Assembly: GCF_900635445.1 (NCBI RefSeq)
Contig: NZ_LR134117.1
Span: forward strand, 2,232,001 to 2,296,000
DNA: 64,000 nt
Origin: Serratia odorifera
GTDB taxonomy: Bacteria; Pseudomonadota; Gammaproteobacteria; Enterobacterales; Enterobacteriaceae
Reading direction: 5' to 3'
Shown: in pieces, positions 18,029-26,397 of the stretch
How positions within the stretch are numbered: position 1 is the stretch's first letter
How the letters are laid out: every line of letters starts with the position of its first letter
The notes under the pieces: generated by a model
Seen by the model: only the letters and a program-made list of their open reading frames with translations
Databases searched by the model: none
Told to the model about the DNA's origin: nothing
Position numbers and translations under genes: made by a program

Positions 18029-18643
18029 ATGAATAAAAAAATGAACGCACTTGCTACCCGTGGTCCTTCCGATCACAGCGTACGCGATCAGATCGTGGAA
18101 GCCGCTACGGCGTATTTCGGCCACTACGGCTATGAAAAAACCACCGTCTCCGATCTGGCAAAATCCATTGGTTTTTCCAAGGCGTATATCTATAAGTTTT
18201 TTGAGTCCAAGCAGGCGATTGGCGAGGTAATCTGCGCTATCCGACTGACCACCATCATGACCGTGGTGGAGGCGGCGATCGCCGATGCGCCCAGCGCCTC
18301 GGAGAAGCTGAGACGCCTGTTCCGTACTCTGGCAGAGGCCGGTAGCGAGCTGTTTTTCCATGACCGCAAGCTGTATGACATCGCTGCCGTTGCCGCGCGC
18401 GATCAATGGCCTTCGGCCAGGCAGCACCAGGCCCAACTGCTCACGCTGATTGAACAGATCCTGCGTGAAGGCCGTGAGGCCGGCGAATTTGAGCGCAAAA
18501 CGCCGCTCGACGAAGCCGCCAGCGCCATTTATCTGGTGATGTGTCCTTACATCAATCCCGTACAGCTGCAATATAACCTGGAAACCGCCGGGGAAGCGGC
18601 AGTACTGCTGTCCTCGCTGATATTGCGCAGCCTATCGCCGTGA
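18029..18643 (+). CDS. TetR-family repressor of the adjacent RND pump
   Basis: This is a 204-residue TetR protein. The helix-turn-helix lies at about residues 17-62 (AATAYFGHYGYEKTTVSDLA...GFSKAYIYKFFESKQAIG), followed by an all-helical ligand domain. It sits between two near-identical operators (17967 and 18652), so it probably represses itself and the efflux operon that starts 80 bases downstream. The inducer is unknown. Confidence 0.9.
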   Translation: MNKKMNALATRGPSDHSVRDQIVEAATAYFGHYGYEKTTVSDLAKSIGFSKAYIYKFFESKQAIGEVICAIRLTTIMTVVEAAIADAPSASEKLRRLFRTLAEAGSELFFHDRKLYDIAAVAARDQWPSARQHQAQLLTLIEQILREGREAGEFERKTPLDEAASAIYLVMCPYINPVQLQYNLETAGEAAVLLSSLILRSLSP

Positions 18644-18651
18644 TAGGATTT

Positions 18652-18675
18652 GTGACCATTGACATAATTGGTCAC
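18652..18675 (+). promoter_or_regulatory. TetR operator, copy 2, before the RND operon
   Basis: GTGACCAT-N8-TTGGTCAC repeats the operator at 17967 with one changed base and the same 8-base spacer. It lies 48-71 bases before the adaptor gene and probably overlaps its promoter. Confidence 0.85.
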
Positions 18676-18722
18676 TAGTCGGAGAATGCGAACCCTACAC
18701 TGTTTATCAAGAAGGGTATTCC

Positions 18723-19832
18723 ATGCTTCGTCTCAGCGCTGTCAGCATCGCCGCCTGCCTGCTGCCGCTTGCCCTGGTGGCGTGCGGTGAGGCTTCGACG
18801 GCCGACGATCCGCGTAATCAGCCACCGTTGGTCAGGGTGGCGCGAGTCGCTGATGCGGTTGACGCCACGCGTGCCTTTAGCGGTACCGTGGTGGCGCGTG
18901 TTCAGAGCGATCTCGGTTTTCGCGTCGGCGGCAAAATACTGGAGCGTCTGGTCGATGCCGGCCAGAGCGTCAAGAAAGGCCAGCCGTTGATGCGACTGGA
19001 TCCGACCGATCTGGGGCTGCAAGCCCGGGCGCAGCAACAGGCGGTAGCAGCCGCCAGGGCGCAGGCTCGCCAGACCGCCGCCGACGAGGCACGCTATCGT
19101 GGCCTGGTAGCCAGCGGTGCGGTGTCGGCCTCCGCCTACGATCAAATCAAGGCCGCGGCTGAAACCGCACGGGCGCAGCTCAGCGCAGCACAAGCACAGG
19201 CGGATGTCGCCATTAACGCTTCCGGCTACGCGGTGTTGCTGGCCGACGCCGACGGGGTGGTGATGGACACCCTGGCGGAGCCAGGACAGGTGGTCTCTGC
19301 CGGCCAACCGGTGGTCAGGCTGGCGCGGGCGGGTCAGCGCGAGGCGATCGTTCATCTGCCGGAAACGCTGCGGCCGGCTATCGGCAGTATGGCGATGGCC
19401 AGCCTGTATGGCGACCGCGCGGCCGCGGTCCCCGCGCAGCTGCGACTGCTTTCCGATGCCGCCGATCCGTTGACCCGAACCTTCGAAGCGCGCTATGTGC
19501 TGGCCGGCACGCTGGCCAGCGCGCCGCTGGGCGCGACCGTCACGCTGAACATCGTCAACGGCAAGGCGGACGCGCCAACGCTGCAGGTGCCGATTGCCGC
19601 GCTGTACGATTCTGGCAAAGGTGCAGGGGTATGGATCGTCGCCGGTACGCCGGCGAAGGTCTCCTGGCGCGCGGTTCGGGTGCTGGGTATCAGCGACGAC
19701 GCGGCGCGGGTGGCGGGCAACCTTACCGTTGGCGAGCAGGTGGTGGCGCTGGGGGCCCATCTGCTGCATGACGGCGAGCCGGTCAGGTTGGCGCAAGCAG
19801 GGCGTAACAACGCGCAGGGGAGCCAACCATGA
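18723..19832 (+). CDS. RND efflux periplasmic adaptor lipoprotein
   Basis: This 369-residue membrane fusion protein links an RND pump to an outer-membrane channel. A lipoprotein signal ends in LALVAC|GEA (C21). The biotinyl-lipoyl halves (DLGFRVGGKILERLVDAGQS near 65; ADADGVVMDTLAEPGQVV near 180) flank a short alpha-hairpin rich in Ala and Gln (100-160). The beta-barrel and membrane-proximal domains follow. The stop overlaps the permease ATG by four bases (ATGA). No outer-membrane channel gene is adjacent, so it probably uses a TolC-type channel encoded elsewhere. Confidence 0.92.
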   Translation: MLRLSAVSIAACLLPLALVACGEASTADDPRNQPPLVRVARVADAVDATRAFSGTVVARVQSDLGFRVGGKILERLVDAGQSVKKGQPLMRLDPTDLGLQARAQQQAVAAARAQARQTAADEARYRGLVASGAVSASAYDQIKAAAETARAQLSAAQAQADVAINASGYAVLLADADGVVMDTLAEPGQVVSAGQPVVRLARAGQREAIVHLPETLRPAIGSMAMASLYGDRAAAVPAQLRLLSDAADPLTRTFEARYVLAGTLASAPLGATVTLNIVNGKADAPTLQVPIAALYDSGKGAGVWIVAGTPAKVSWRAVRVLGISDDAARVAGNLTVGEQVVALGAHLLHDGEPVRLAQAGRNNAQGSQP

Positions 19833-22800
19833 GCGGCGGACGCTTTAACCTTTCGGCGCTGGCGGTACGTGAACGCTCGATCACGCTGTTTTTGATCTTT
19901 CTGATCGCCATCGCCGGCACCCTGTCGTTCTTCGAACTGGGACGGGCGGAAGATCCGCCGTTCACCGTCAAGCAACTGACGGTAATCACCGCCTGGCCAG
20001 GGGCGACCGCGCAGGAAATGCAGGATCAGGTGGCGGAACCGCTTGAAAAACGCATGCAGGAATTGAAGTGGTACGATCGCACGGAAACCTATACGCGGCC
20101 GGGGCTGGCGTTCACCATGGTGTCGCTGGCTGACGGCACGCCACCGGGCGAGGTGCAGGAGCAGTTCTATCAGGCGCGCAAGAAGCTGGACGACGAGGCT
20201 GGCAACCTGCCCGCCGGCGTCATCGGACCGATGGTCAACGACGAGTTTTCCGATGTGACGTTTGCGCTGCTGGCGCTGAAGGCCAAAGGGGAACCGCAGC
20301 GCCTGCTGGTGCGCGACGCCGAGTCATTGCGCCAGCGCCTGTTGCACCTGCCGGGGGTAAAAAAGGTCAATATCATTGGCGAGCAGGCGGAACGCATCTT
20401 CGTGTCATTCTCCCACGATCGGCTTGCCACGCTGGGCGTGTCGCCGCAGGACATTTTTACCGCCCTTAATAGCCAGAACGTACTCACCCCTGCAGGTTCG
20501 ATCGAAACCCACGGGCCGCAGGTGTTTATCCGGCTGGACGGCGCTTTTGACAGCTTGCAGAAAATCCGCGAGACGCCGATTGTCGTGCAGGGGCGAACGC
20601 TGAAACTGTCGGACGTGGCGCAGGTTGAACGCGGTTACGAAGATCCGGCGACCTTTATCATTCGCAATAACGGCGAACAGGCCCTGTTGCTGGGCATCGT
20701 CATGCGCGAAGGCTGGAATGGTCTCGATCTGGGCAAGGCGCTGGACGAGGAAACCAGCCGCATCAACGCCGGCATGCCGTTGGGTATGACGCTCAGCAAA
20801 GTCACCGATCAGTCGGTGAACATCAGCTCGTCCGTCGACGAGTTTATGGTGAAGTTCTTTGTCGCCTTGCTGGTGGTGATGGTGGTGTGTTTCGTCAGCA
20901 TGGGCTGGCGAGTCGGCGTGGTGGTGGCCGCTGCGGTGCCGTTGACGCTGGCGGTGGTGTTTGTGGTGATGGCCGCCACCGGTAAAAACTTCGATCGCAT
21001 TACCCTCGGCTCACTGATCCTGGCGCTGGGGCTGTTGGTGGACGATGCGATCATCGCCATTGAAATGATGGTAGTGAAAATGGAAGAGGGCTTTGATCGC
21101 GTCAAGGCCTCGGCCTACGCCTGGAGCCATACCGCGGCGCCCATGCTGTCGGGGACGCTGGTGACGGCCATCGGTTTTATGCCCAACGGTTTCGCGCAGT
21201 CTACCGCCGGCGAATACACCAGCAATATGTTCTGGATTGTCGGCATTGCGCTGATTGCCTCCTGGGTGGTGGCGGTGGCCTTTACCCCCTATCTGGGCGT
21301 GAAACTGCTGCCGGCAATCAGGCAGGTTGAAGGGGGCCACGCCGCCATCTACAACACCCGCCACTACAACCGTTTTCGTCGGCTGCTGACGCGGATTATC
21401 GCTGCCAAATGGCTGGTGGCCGGCGCGGTTATCGCCGCCTTTGTGCTGGCCATATTGGCCATGGGACTGGTCAAGAAGCAGTTTTTCCCCACCTCCGATC
21501 GCCCGGAAGTGCTGGTCGAAGTACAAATGCCGTATGGCAGCTCCATTGAGCAGACCAGCAATACCAGCGCCAAAGTCGAAGCCTGGCTGAGAAAGCAGCG
21601 TGAAGCGAAGATCGTCACCGCCTATATTGGCCAGGGGGCGCCGCGTTTCTATCTGGCGATGGCGCCGGAACTGCCCGATCCGTCGTTTGCCAAGATTGTG
21701 GTGCTGACGGACAGCCAGGAGGCACGCGAGGCTCTCAAGTTCCGCCTGCGGCAAGCGGTGGCGGACGGTTTGGCCCCCGAGGCGCGTGTCAGAGTGACAC
21801 AGCTGGTATTCGGCCCGTATTCACCTTATCCGGTGGCCTACCGGATTATGGGGTCGGATCCTGCCATGCTGCGTGAGATCGCCGCGCAGGCTCAGGCCAT
21901 CATGCAGGCCAGTCCGATGATGCGCACCGTCAATACCGACTGGGGCGCACGCGTGCCGACGCTGCATTTTTCTCTGGATCAGGATCGCCTGCAGTCGGTC
22001 GGGCTCAGCTCTAACGCGGTGGCGCAGCAGTTGCAGTTCCTGCTGTCCGGCGTGCCGATCACCTCGGTGCGCGAGGACATTCGTGCCGTGCAGGTGGTTG
22101 GCCGAGCGGCGGGTGAGATCCGGCTCGATCCGGCAAAAATCGCCGGCTTTACGCTGGTGGGGTCGGCCGGCCAGCGAATTCCGCTGTCGCAGGTGGGCAG
22201 CGTCGAGGTACGCATGGAGGATCCGCTGCTGCGACGCCGCGATCGTACGCCAACCATCACGGTGCGCGGGGATATTGCCGAAGGGCTACAACCGCCGGAC
22301 GTTTCCAGCGCAATCTCGGTGCAGCTACAACCGTTAATCGACACGCTGCCTGAGGGCTACCGCATCGAACAGGCGGGATCGATTGAAGAGTCGGGCAAGG
22401 CCAGCAAGGCGATGTTGCCGCTGTTCCCGATCATGATTGCCATGACGCTATTGATCATCATCCTGCAGGTTCGTTCGATGTCGGCGATGATCATGGTGTT
22501 CCTGACCGCGCCATTGGGGCTGATCGGCGTGGTGCCAACGCTGCTGTTGTTCAACCAGCCATTTGGTATCAATGCGCTGGTGGGACTGATCGCGCTGTCG
22601 GGTATTCTGATGCGCAACACCCTGATCCTGATAGGCCAGATCCATCACAACGAAAAGCAAGGGCTCGATCCGTTCCACGCGGTGGTCGAGGCCACGGTGC
22701 AGCGTGCCAGACCGGTATTGCTGACGGCGATGGCGGCCATTCTGGCGTTTATTCCGCTGACCCATTCGGTGTTCTGGGGCACGCTGGCCTACACCCTGAT

Positions 22801-22906
22801 TGGCGGGACCTTCGGCGGCACCATCATGACGCTGGTATTCTTGCCTGCGATGTACGCCATCTGGTTCAGGATCCACCCTGGCAGCGGCGCGCCGTCAGCC
22901 GCATAG
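19829..22906 (+). CDS. RND efflux transporter permease
   Basis: This 1025-residue inner-membrane RND pump uses the proton gradient to export drugs or other toxic compounds. The N-terminal helix is followed by porter text (ITAWPGATAQEMQDQVAEPL). TM4 carries the paired aspartates (LGLLVDDAIIAIEMMV), and the C-terminal half repeats the fold (GLIALSGILMRNTLILIGQI). Length and ends are intact. The sequence type is nearer to the VexF/MexK-like branch than to AcrB, but this is an impression. It is under the TetR repressor encoded upstream. Confidence 0.93.
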   Translation: MSGGRFNLSALAVRERSITLFLIFLIAIAGTLSFFELGRAEDPPFTVKQLTVITAWPGATAQEMQDQVAEPLEKRMQELKWYDRTETYTRPGLAFTMVSLADGTPPGEVQEQFYQARKKLDDEAGNLPAGVIGPMVNDEFSDVTFALLALKAKGEPQRLLVRDAESLRQRLLHLPGVKKVNIIGEQAERIFVSFSHDRLATLGVSPQDIFTALNSQNVLTPAGSIETHGPQVFIRLDGAFDSLQKIRETPIVVQGRTLKLSDVAQVERGYEDPATFIIRNNGEQALLLGIVMREGWNGLDLGKALDEETSRINAGMPLGMTLSKVTDQSVNISSSVDEFMVKFFVALLVVMVVCFVSMGWRVGVVVAAAVPLTLAVVFVVMAATGKNFDRITLGSLILALGLLVDDAIIAIEMMVVKMEEGFDRVKASAYAWSHTAAPMLSGTLVTAIGFMPNGFAQSTAGEYTSNMFWIVGIALIASWVVAVAFTPYLGVKLLPAIRQVEGGHAAIYNTRHYNRFRRLLTRIIAAKWLVAGAVIAAFVLAILAMGLVKKQFFPTSDRPEVLVEVQMPYGSSIEQTSNTSAKVEAWLRKQREAKIVTAYIGQGAPRFYLAMAPELPDPSFAKIVVLTDSQEAREALKFRLRQAVADGLAPEARVRVTQLVFGPYSPYPVAYRIMGSDPAMLREIAAQAQAIMQASPMMRTVNTDWGARVPTLHFSLDQDRLQSVGLSSNAVAQQLQFLLSGVPITSVREDIRAVQVVGRAAGEIRLDPAKIAGFTLVGSAGQRIPLSQVGSVEVRMEDPLLRRRDRTPTITVRGDIAEGLQPPDVSSAISVQLQPLIDTLPEGYRIEQAGSIEESGKASKAMLPLFPIMIAMTLLIIILQVRSMSAMIMVFLTAPLGLIGVVPTLLLFNQPFGINALVGLIALSGILMRNTLILIGQIHHNEKQGLDPFHAVVEATVQRARPVLLTAMAAILAFIPLTHSVFWGTLAYTLIGGTFGGTIMTLVFLPAMYAIWFRIHPGSGAPSAA

Positions 22907-22951
22907 GGTAAGGACGCCGTCGGGCTGCGCATCTACCCGGCGGCGTGGCGC

Positions 22952-23731
22952 TTATAGGGTGAAGTGGTCGCGGAACTGCTGCAGTGCGGCGGTGCTGTCG
23001 CCGCTGGCCCAGCCTTCCATTGCCACGGTGCCCTGATAACCGATCTGCTGTAACGTACGGGCAATGGCGCGATAGTTGATCTCGCCGGTGCCCGGCTGCT
23101 GACGCCCTGGCACGTCGGCCACCTGGATCTCACCGATGGCCGGGCCGGCACGGCGGATCAGGGCGATCAGATTGCCTTCGCCGATCTGCGCGTGATACAG
23201 ATCAAGGTTCATTTTCAGCGCCGGGCTGTTCACCGCTTCGACCAACGCCAGGGTATCGGCGGCCAGGGCGAACGGCGTACCGGGATGGTCGACCGGCAGA
23301 TTGAGGTTCTCCAGCGTGAACACCCGCCCGGCACGCTCGCCCAACTGCGCTACGCGGCGCAGCGTTGCGGCGGCTTGCAGCCACATCGCCCCACTGACCA
23401 CCGCCACCGGCTTCACCGGCAGACCCCGCTCGTCCAGTCCGCTGCCGTGCAGATTCAGCGTCGGGCAGTTCAGCCGTTCGGCCACTGCCAGCGAGGCTTC
23501 GGCGCTCTGCAACAGCTGCGCGATACCGTCGCTGTCGGTCAGATTGCCGCTCAGGTAGCCGGTCATGGAGGTGAAACGTGCGCCGGTGGCGACCAGGGCG
23601 TCAATGTCCTTATTGGCCCAGTCCCAGATTTCGACGCCGAACCCGAGCGCGTGAATACGCTCGACGCGTTCAACCAACGGCAGATCGAGAAACACCATTT
23701 CGGCACAAACCGAGAGTTGATAGCCGGCCAT
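22952..23731 (-). CDS. TIM-barrel sugar isomerase/epimerase (hydroxypyruvate-isomerase-like)
   Basis: This 259-residue protein belongs to the xylose-isomerase-like TIM-barrel superfamily. It has metal-ligand motifs of hydroxypyruvate isomerase-like members: FTLENLNLPVDHPG with the first glutamate, LKMNLDLYHAQIGEG near 195, IGEIQVADVPGRQQPGTGEI near 220, and the final glutamate in VAMEGWAS. Its ATG overlaps the stop of the upstream dehydrogenase gene by one base. In this operon it probably isomerises or epimerises a keto-sugar acid or inositol-derived intermediate. The exact substrate cannot be told. Confidence 0.8.
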   Translation of the reverse strand: MAGYQLSVCAEMVFLDLPLVERVERIHALGFGVEIWDWANKDIDALVATGARFTSMTGYLSGNLTDSDGIAQLLQSAEASLAVAERLNCPTLNLHGSGLDERGLPVKPVAVVSGAMWLQAAATLRRVAQLGERAGRVFTLENLNLPVDHPGTPFALAADTLALVEAVNSPALKMNLDLYHAQIGEGNLIALIRRAGPAIGEIQVADVPGRQQPGTGEINYRAIARTLQQIGYQGTVAMEGWASGDSTAALQQFRDHFTL

Positions 23732-24750
23732 CAGCGACCTCCCAGGGCGATCGGGCGGTTCTGCCGTACCGACTCAATGCAGGCCAGCGCGATTTCCAGC
23801 GCGTTACGCGCATCTTCGCCGGTGGCACGTGGCGTTTCACCGCTGCGGATGCAGTGGGCAAATTCCGTCATTTCAGCTACATAGGCGTCACGCAGCAGAT
23901 CGGAATCCAGCCGCGAAGTATCAATGGCGATACCGCCCTGATGGTAGCGTACGCAGTGAGTGGCATTGATATGGCCAGCCTGCAACATGCCTTTGCTGCC
24001 AAATACTTCCCCACGTACGTCGTAACCGTAGACAGCCTGGAAACTGGCCTCGGCGGTGGCAATTGCGCCGTTGTCAAAACGCAGGGTGACTACCGAGGTA
24101 TCCAGCAACCCCTGCTGCTTGAAGTCCGGGCGCACCAGCGCATCAGCCAGCGCGTAGACTTCCACCGGTTTTGCGCCGTGGTTGAAATGCAGCAGCGTAT
24201 CAAAATCGTGGATCAGGGTTTCCAGAAAAATAGTCCACTGCGGGATCGGCGCCGGATCGCGCAGCGCCGGGTCGCGGGTAATCGAGCGACTCAGCTGCGT
24301 GGTGCCGTTTTCACCGGACTTGACCGCCGCAATCGCTGCGGCAAAGCCCGAATCAAAGCGGCGGTTAAAGCCCACCTGTAGCACCACGCCGGCCTGGTTA
24401 GCTGCCGCAATCGCGCGATCGGCTTCGTCCAGCGTGACCGCCATCGGTTTTTCACAGAACACATGTTTACCGGCCTGTGCGGCGGCGATCACCCATTCGG
24501 CATGAGTGCGTGCCGGGGCGGCAATGGCAACCGCATCGATATCCGGATCGTGCAGCAATGCGTGCAGATCGCCATAGGCCTTGGTAATGCCGAGCCGTTG
24601 CGCCAGCGTTTCGGCGGCGCCTGGCTGCGGATCGGCCACCGCGCTCAGCCGGGCTCCCGGCACGCGATAGGCCAGGTTTTCTGCGTGAAAGCTGCCCATG
24701 CGACCGGCGCCGATCAGGCCAACGCGTACCGGTTGTGAAGATATAGTCAT
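23731..24750 (-). CDS. Gfo/Idh/MocA-family oxidoreductase (inositol 2-dehydrogenase-like)
   Basis: This NAD(P)-dependent sugar or cyclitol dehydrogenase has a Rossmann start (VGLIGAGRMGSFHAENLA from about residue 9) and the family signature GKHVFCEKPMAV near 95, containing the catalytic lysine of EKP. A C-terminal substrate domain includes ETLIHDFDTLLHF near 180. ATG 24750 follows AAGGAG, giving 339 residues; the longer frame has no site. It is the middle gene of an MFS-dehydrogenase-isomerase operon. myo-Inositol is the best-known substrate of close relatives but is not proven here. Confidence 0.85.
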   Translation of the reverse strand: MTISSQPVRVGLIGAGRMGSFHAENLAYRVPGARLSAVADPQPGAAETLAQRLGITKAYGDLHALLHDPDIDAVAIAAPARTHAEWVIAAAQAGKHVFCEKPMAVTLDEADRAIAAANQAGVVLQVGFNRRFDSGFAAAIAAVKSGENGTTQLSRSITRDPALRDPAPIPQWTIFLETLIHDFDTLLHFNHGAKPVEVYALADALVRPDFKQQGLLDTSVVTLRFDNGAIATAEASFQAVYGYDVRGEVFGSKGMLQAGHINATHCVRYHQGGIAIDTSRLDSDLLRDAYVAEMTEFAHCIRSGETPRATGEDARNALEIALACIESVRQNRPIALGGR

Positions 24751-24763
24751 GCTGCACTCCTTG

Positions 24764-26212
24764 TTATTTGTGGTTCGCCCATTCAGGCATGGAAGAGGGG
24801 TCAACCGGTCGAGGCGCCTCGGGGGCGAAACGACGGGATTTGGATAACATCAGCGGTTCGATGTGTTCGAGCGACACGCCACGGGTTTCCGGCAGGAAGC
24901 GCCGCACAAACCAGAACGCGATCAGGCTGCCTGCGGCACACAGCATCAGTGGGAATGCGCCGTTGAAGTGTTCCATCAACACCGCGCTGCGGTTCATCAT
25001 CGGGAAACTCTGGGTGACGATAAAGTTCGCCACATACATCGAAGAAAAGGCAAAGCCCATCGCCACGGCGCGGATGCGGTTGGGGAAGATCTCGGAGATC
25101 AGCAGCCAGGCACCGAGGCTCCATGACAGGCCGAAGATCAGCACGAAGGCCACCAGCCCGAGCACCGGCACCAGTCCGTCGATATGTGCGATAAAGGCCC
25201 AGGAGGTAAAGATCAGGCTGATGGTGCAACCCAATGCGCCCCAGCGCAGCAGCGGCGTACGGCCGATCCTGTCCACCACGTTGAGGCAGACAGCGACGCC
25301 CACCAGCAACGCCAACCCCAGGAAGATGCTCTGGAATAACGAGGCCTGGGTACTGCCGGTGACGTTTTGCAGCAGTGACGGTGCGTAATACAACAGGATA
25401 TTGATGCCGGAAACCTGCTGCAAAATGGCGATGGCACAGCCAATCAGCAGGATATAGCGGGTACGTGCATCGCGCAGCAGGCCGCGCTGCGCGACCTGAG
25501 CATTATGCGGGGAGGCGCTGGCCAGGATTTCTGCCAGCAGCCGGTCGGCATGTTGCGCGTTGGACAGCCGGGTCAGTACCTGCCGCGCCCGTTCGGTTTT
25601 GCCCCTTAGCGCCAGCCAGCGCGGCGATTCCGGCATAAACGGCACCAGCAGCAGGAACATCACGCAGGGCACGACTCCCGACGCCAGCATCCACCGCCAG
25701 CCGTCGCTGACTATCCACGCATGCGACATGCCGCGGGCAATCAGATAGTTGACGATATACACCGTCAGTTGCCCGCCGACCATCAGCATCTGTTGCAGTC
25801 CCAGCATGCGGCCACGCCAGTCTTTCGGCGACACTTCGGCGATATATAACGGCGTGATGGCCGACGCCATGCCCACCGCCAGACCGCCGAGCAGGCGATA
25901 GAGAACGAATTCGCCCAGGCTGGTGGCCAACGCCGAGCCGACGGCGGAAATCACGAACATCAGCGCGGTGACGATCAAGGTTGATTTGCGGCCAATCCGA
26001 TCGGAAATGTAGCCGACGCAGCAGGCGCCAATCACGCAACCCAGAATAACGTTTGAAACGGCCCATCCGCTTTCCCAGGGGGAAAGATTGAGATGTTCCG
26101 TTAGCGGATCGATCACCCCGGAGATCACCGAGGCGTCATAACCGAGGATCACCCCACTGAGTGAGGCGATGGTGCAGATAAAAAAGATCAACGGTAAATT
26201 GTGTTTACCCAT
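24764..26212 (-). CDS. MFS sugar porter (inositol/hexose:H+ symporter type)
   Basis: This 12-helix inner-membrane symporter of 482 residues shows sugar-porter signatures: GYDASVISG in TM1, DRIGRKSTL in loop 2-3, PESPRWL in loop 6-7, QQVSGINILLYY in TM7 and PETRG after TM12. The ATG at 26212 is favoured; a GTG two codons upstream is possible, and both lie after AAGGAAAT. It heads a three-gene operon driven by the sigma-54-type promoter at 26260. The cargo is probably the polyol or sugar used by the two following enzymes. Confidence 0.9.
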   Translation of the reverse strand: MGKHNLPLIFFICTIASLSGVILGYDASVISGVIDPLTEHLNLSPWESGWAVSNVILGCVIGACCVGYISDRIGRKSTLIVTALMFVISAVGSALATSLGEFVLYRLLGGLAVGMASAITPLYIAEVSPKDWRGRMLGLQQMLMVGGQLTVYIVNYLIARGMSHAWIVSDGWRWMLASGVVPCVMFLLLVPFMPESPRWLALRGKTERARQVLTRLSNAQHADRLLAEILASASPHNAQVAQRGLLRDARTRYILLIGCAIAILQQVSGINILLYYAPSLLQNVTGSTQASLFQSIFLGLALLVGVAVCLNVVDRIGRTPLLRWGALGCTISLIFTSWAFIAHIDGLVPVLGLVAFVLIFGLSWSLGAWLLISEIFPNRIRAVAMGFAFSSMYVANFIVTQSFPMMNRSAVLMEHFNGAFPLMLCAAGSLIAFWFVRRFLPETRGVSLEHIEPLMLSKSRRFAPEAPRPVDPSSMPEWANHK

Positions 26213-26259
26213 AGTCACTTATTTCCTTTTGGCGCGTTCGGCGTAGGTGTCATGGGTAT

Positions 26260-26276
26260 TGCAAAGGCGGTGCCAA
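26260..26276 (-). promoter_or_regulatory. Sigma-54 (-24/-12) promoter of the MFS operon
   Basis: On the minus strand the 17 bases TTGGCACCGCCTTTGCA match the RpoN consensus YTGGCACGRNNNTTGCW at every defined position but one. It lies 48 bases upstream of the MFS gene, with a sigma-54 activator gene directly divergent. Confidence 0.85.
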
Positions 26277-26293
26277 CCTCAAAACGTGGCAAT

Positions 26294-26311
26294 CTGTGAG
26301 GTGCTGCACAG
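26294..26311 (-). promoter_or_regulatory. Candidate upstream activator site
   Basis: CTGTG-N8-CACAG is an 18-base inverted repeat 18 bases beyond the -24 element, on the activator-gene side. A second dyad (TTACATGTAA) lies about 40 bases further. Either could bind the divergently encoded enhancer-binding protein, although typical UAS distances are larger. Confidence 0.45.
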
Positions 26312-26397
26312 ATATACATCACAATCTGGCAACAAAATTTACATGCCAACCTTACATGTAAATAAAATGAACATTCCATACAAAGCCGGAGTGCCAG

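Noticed and set aside
18675..19826. 383-codon minus-strand open frame opposite the RND adaptor gene
   Set aside because: Arg/His/Gly-rich antisense sequence without a domain; the adaptor on the other strand is certain.
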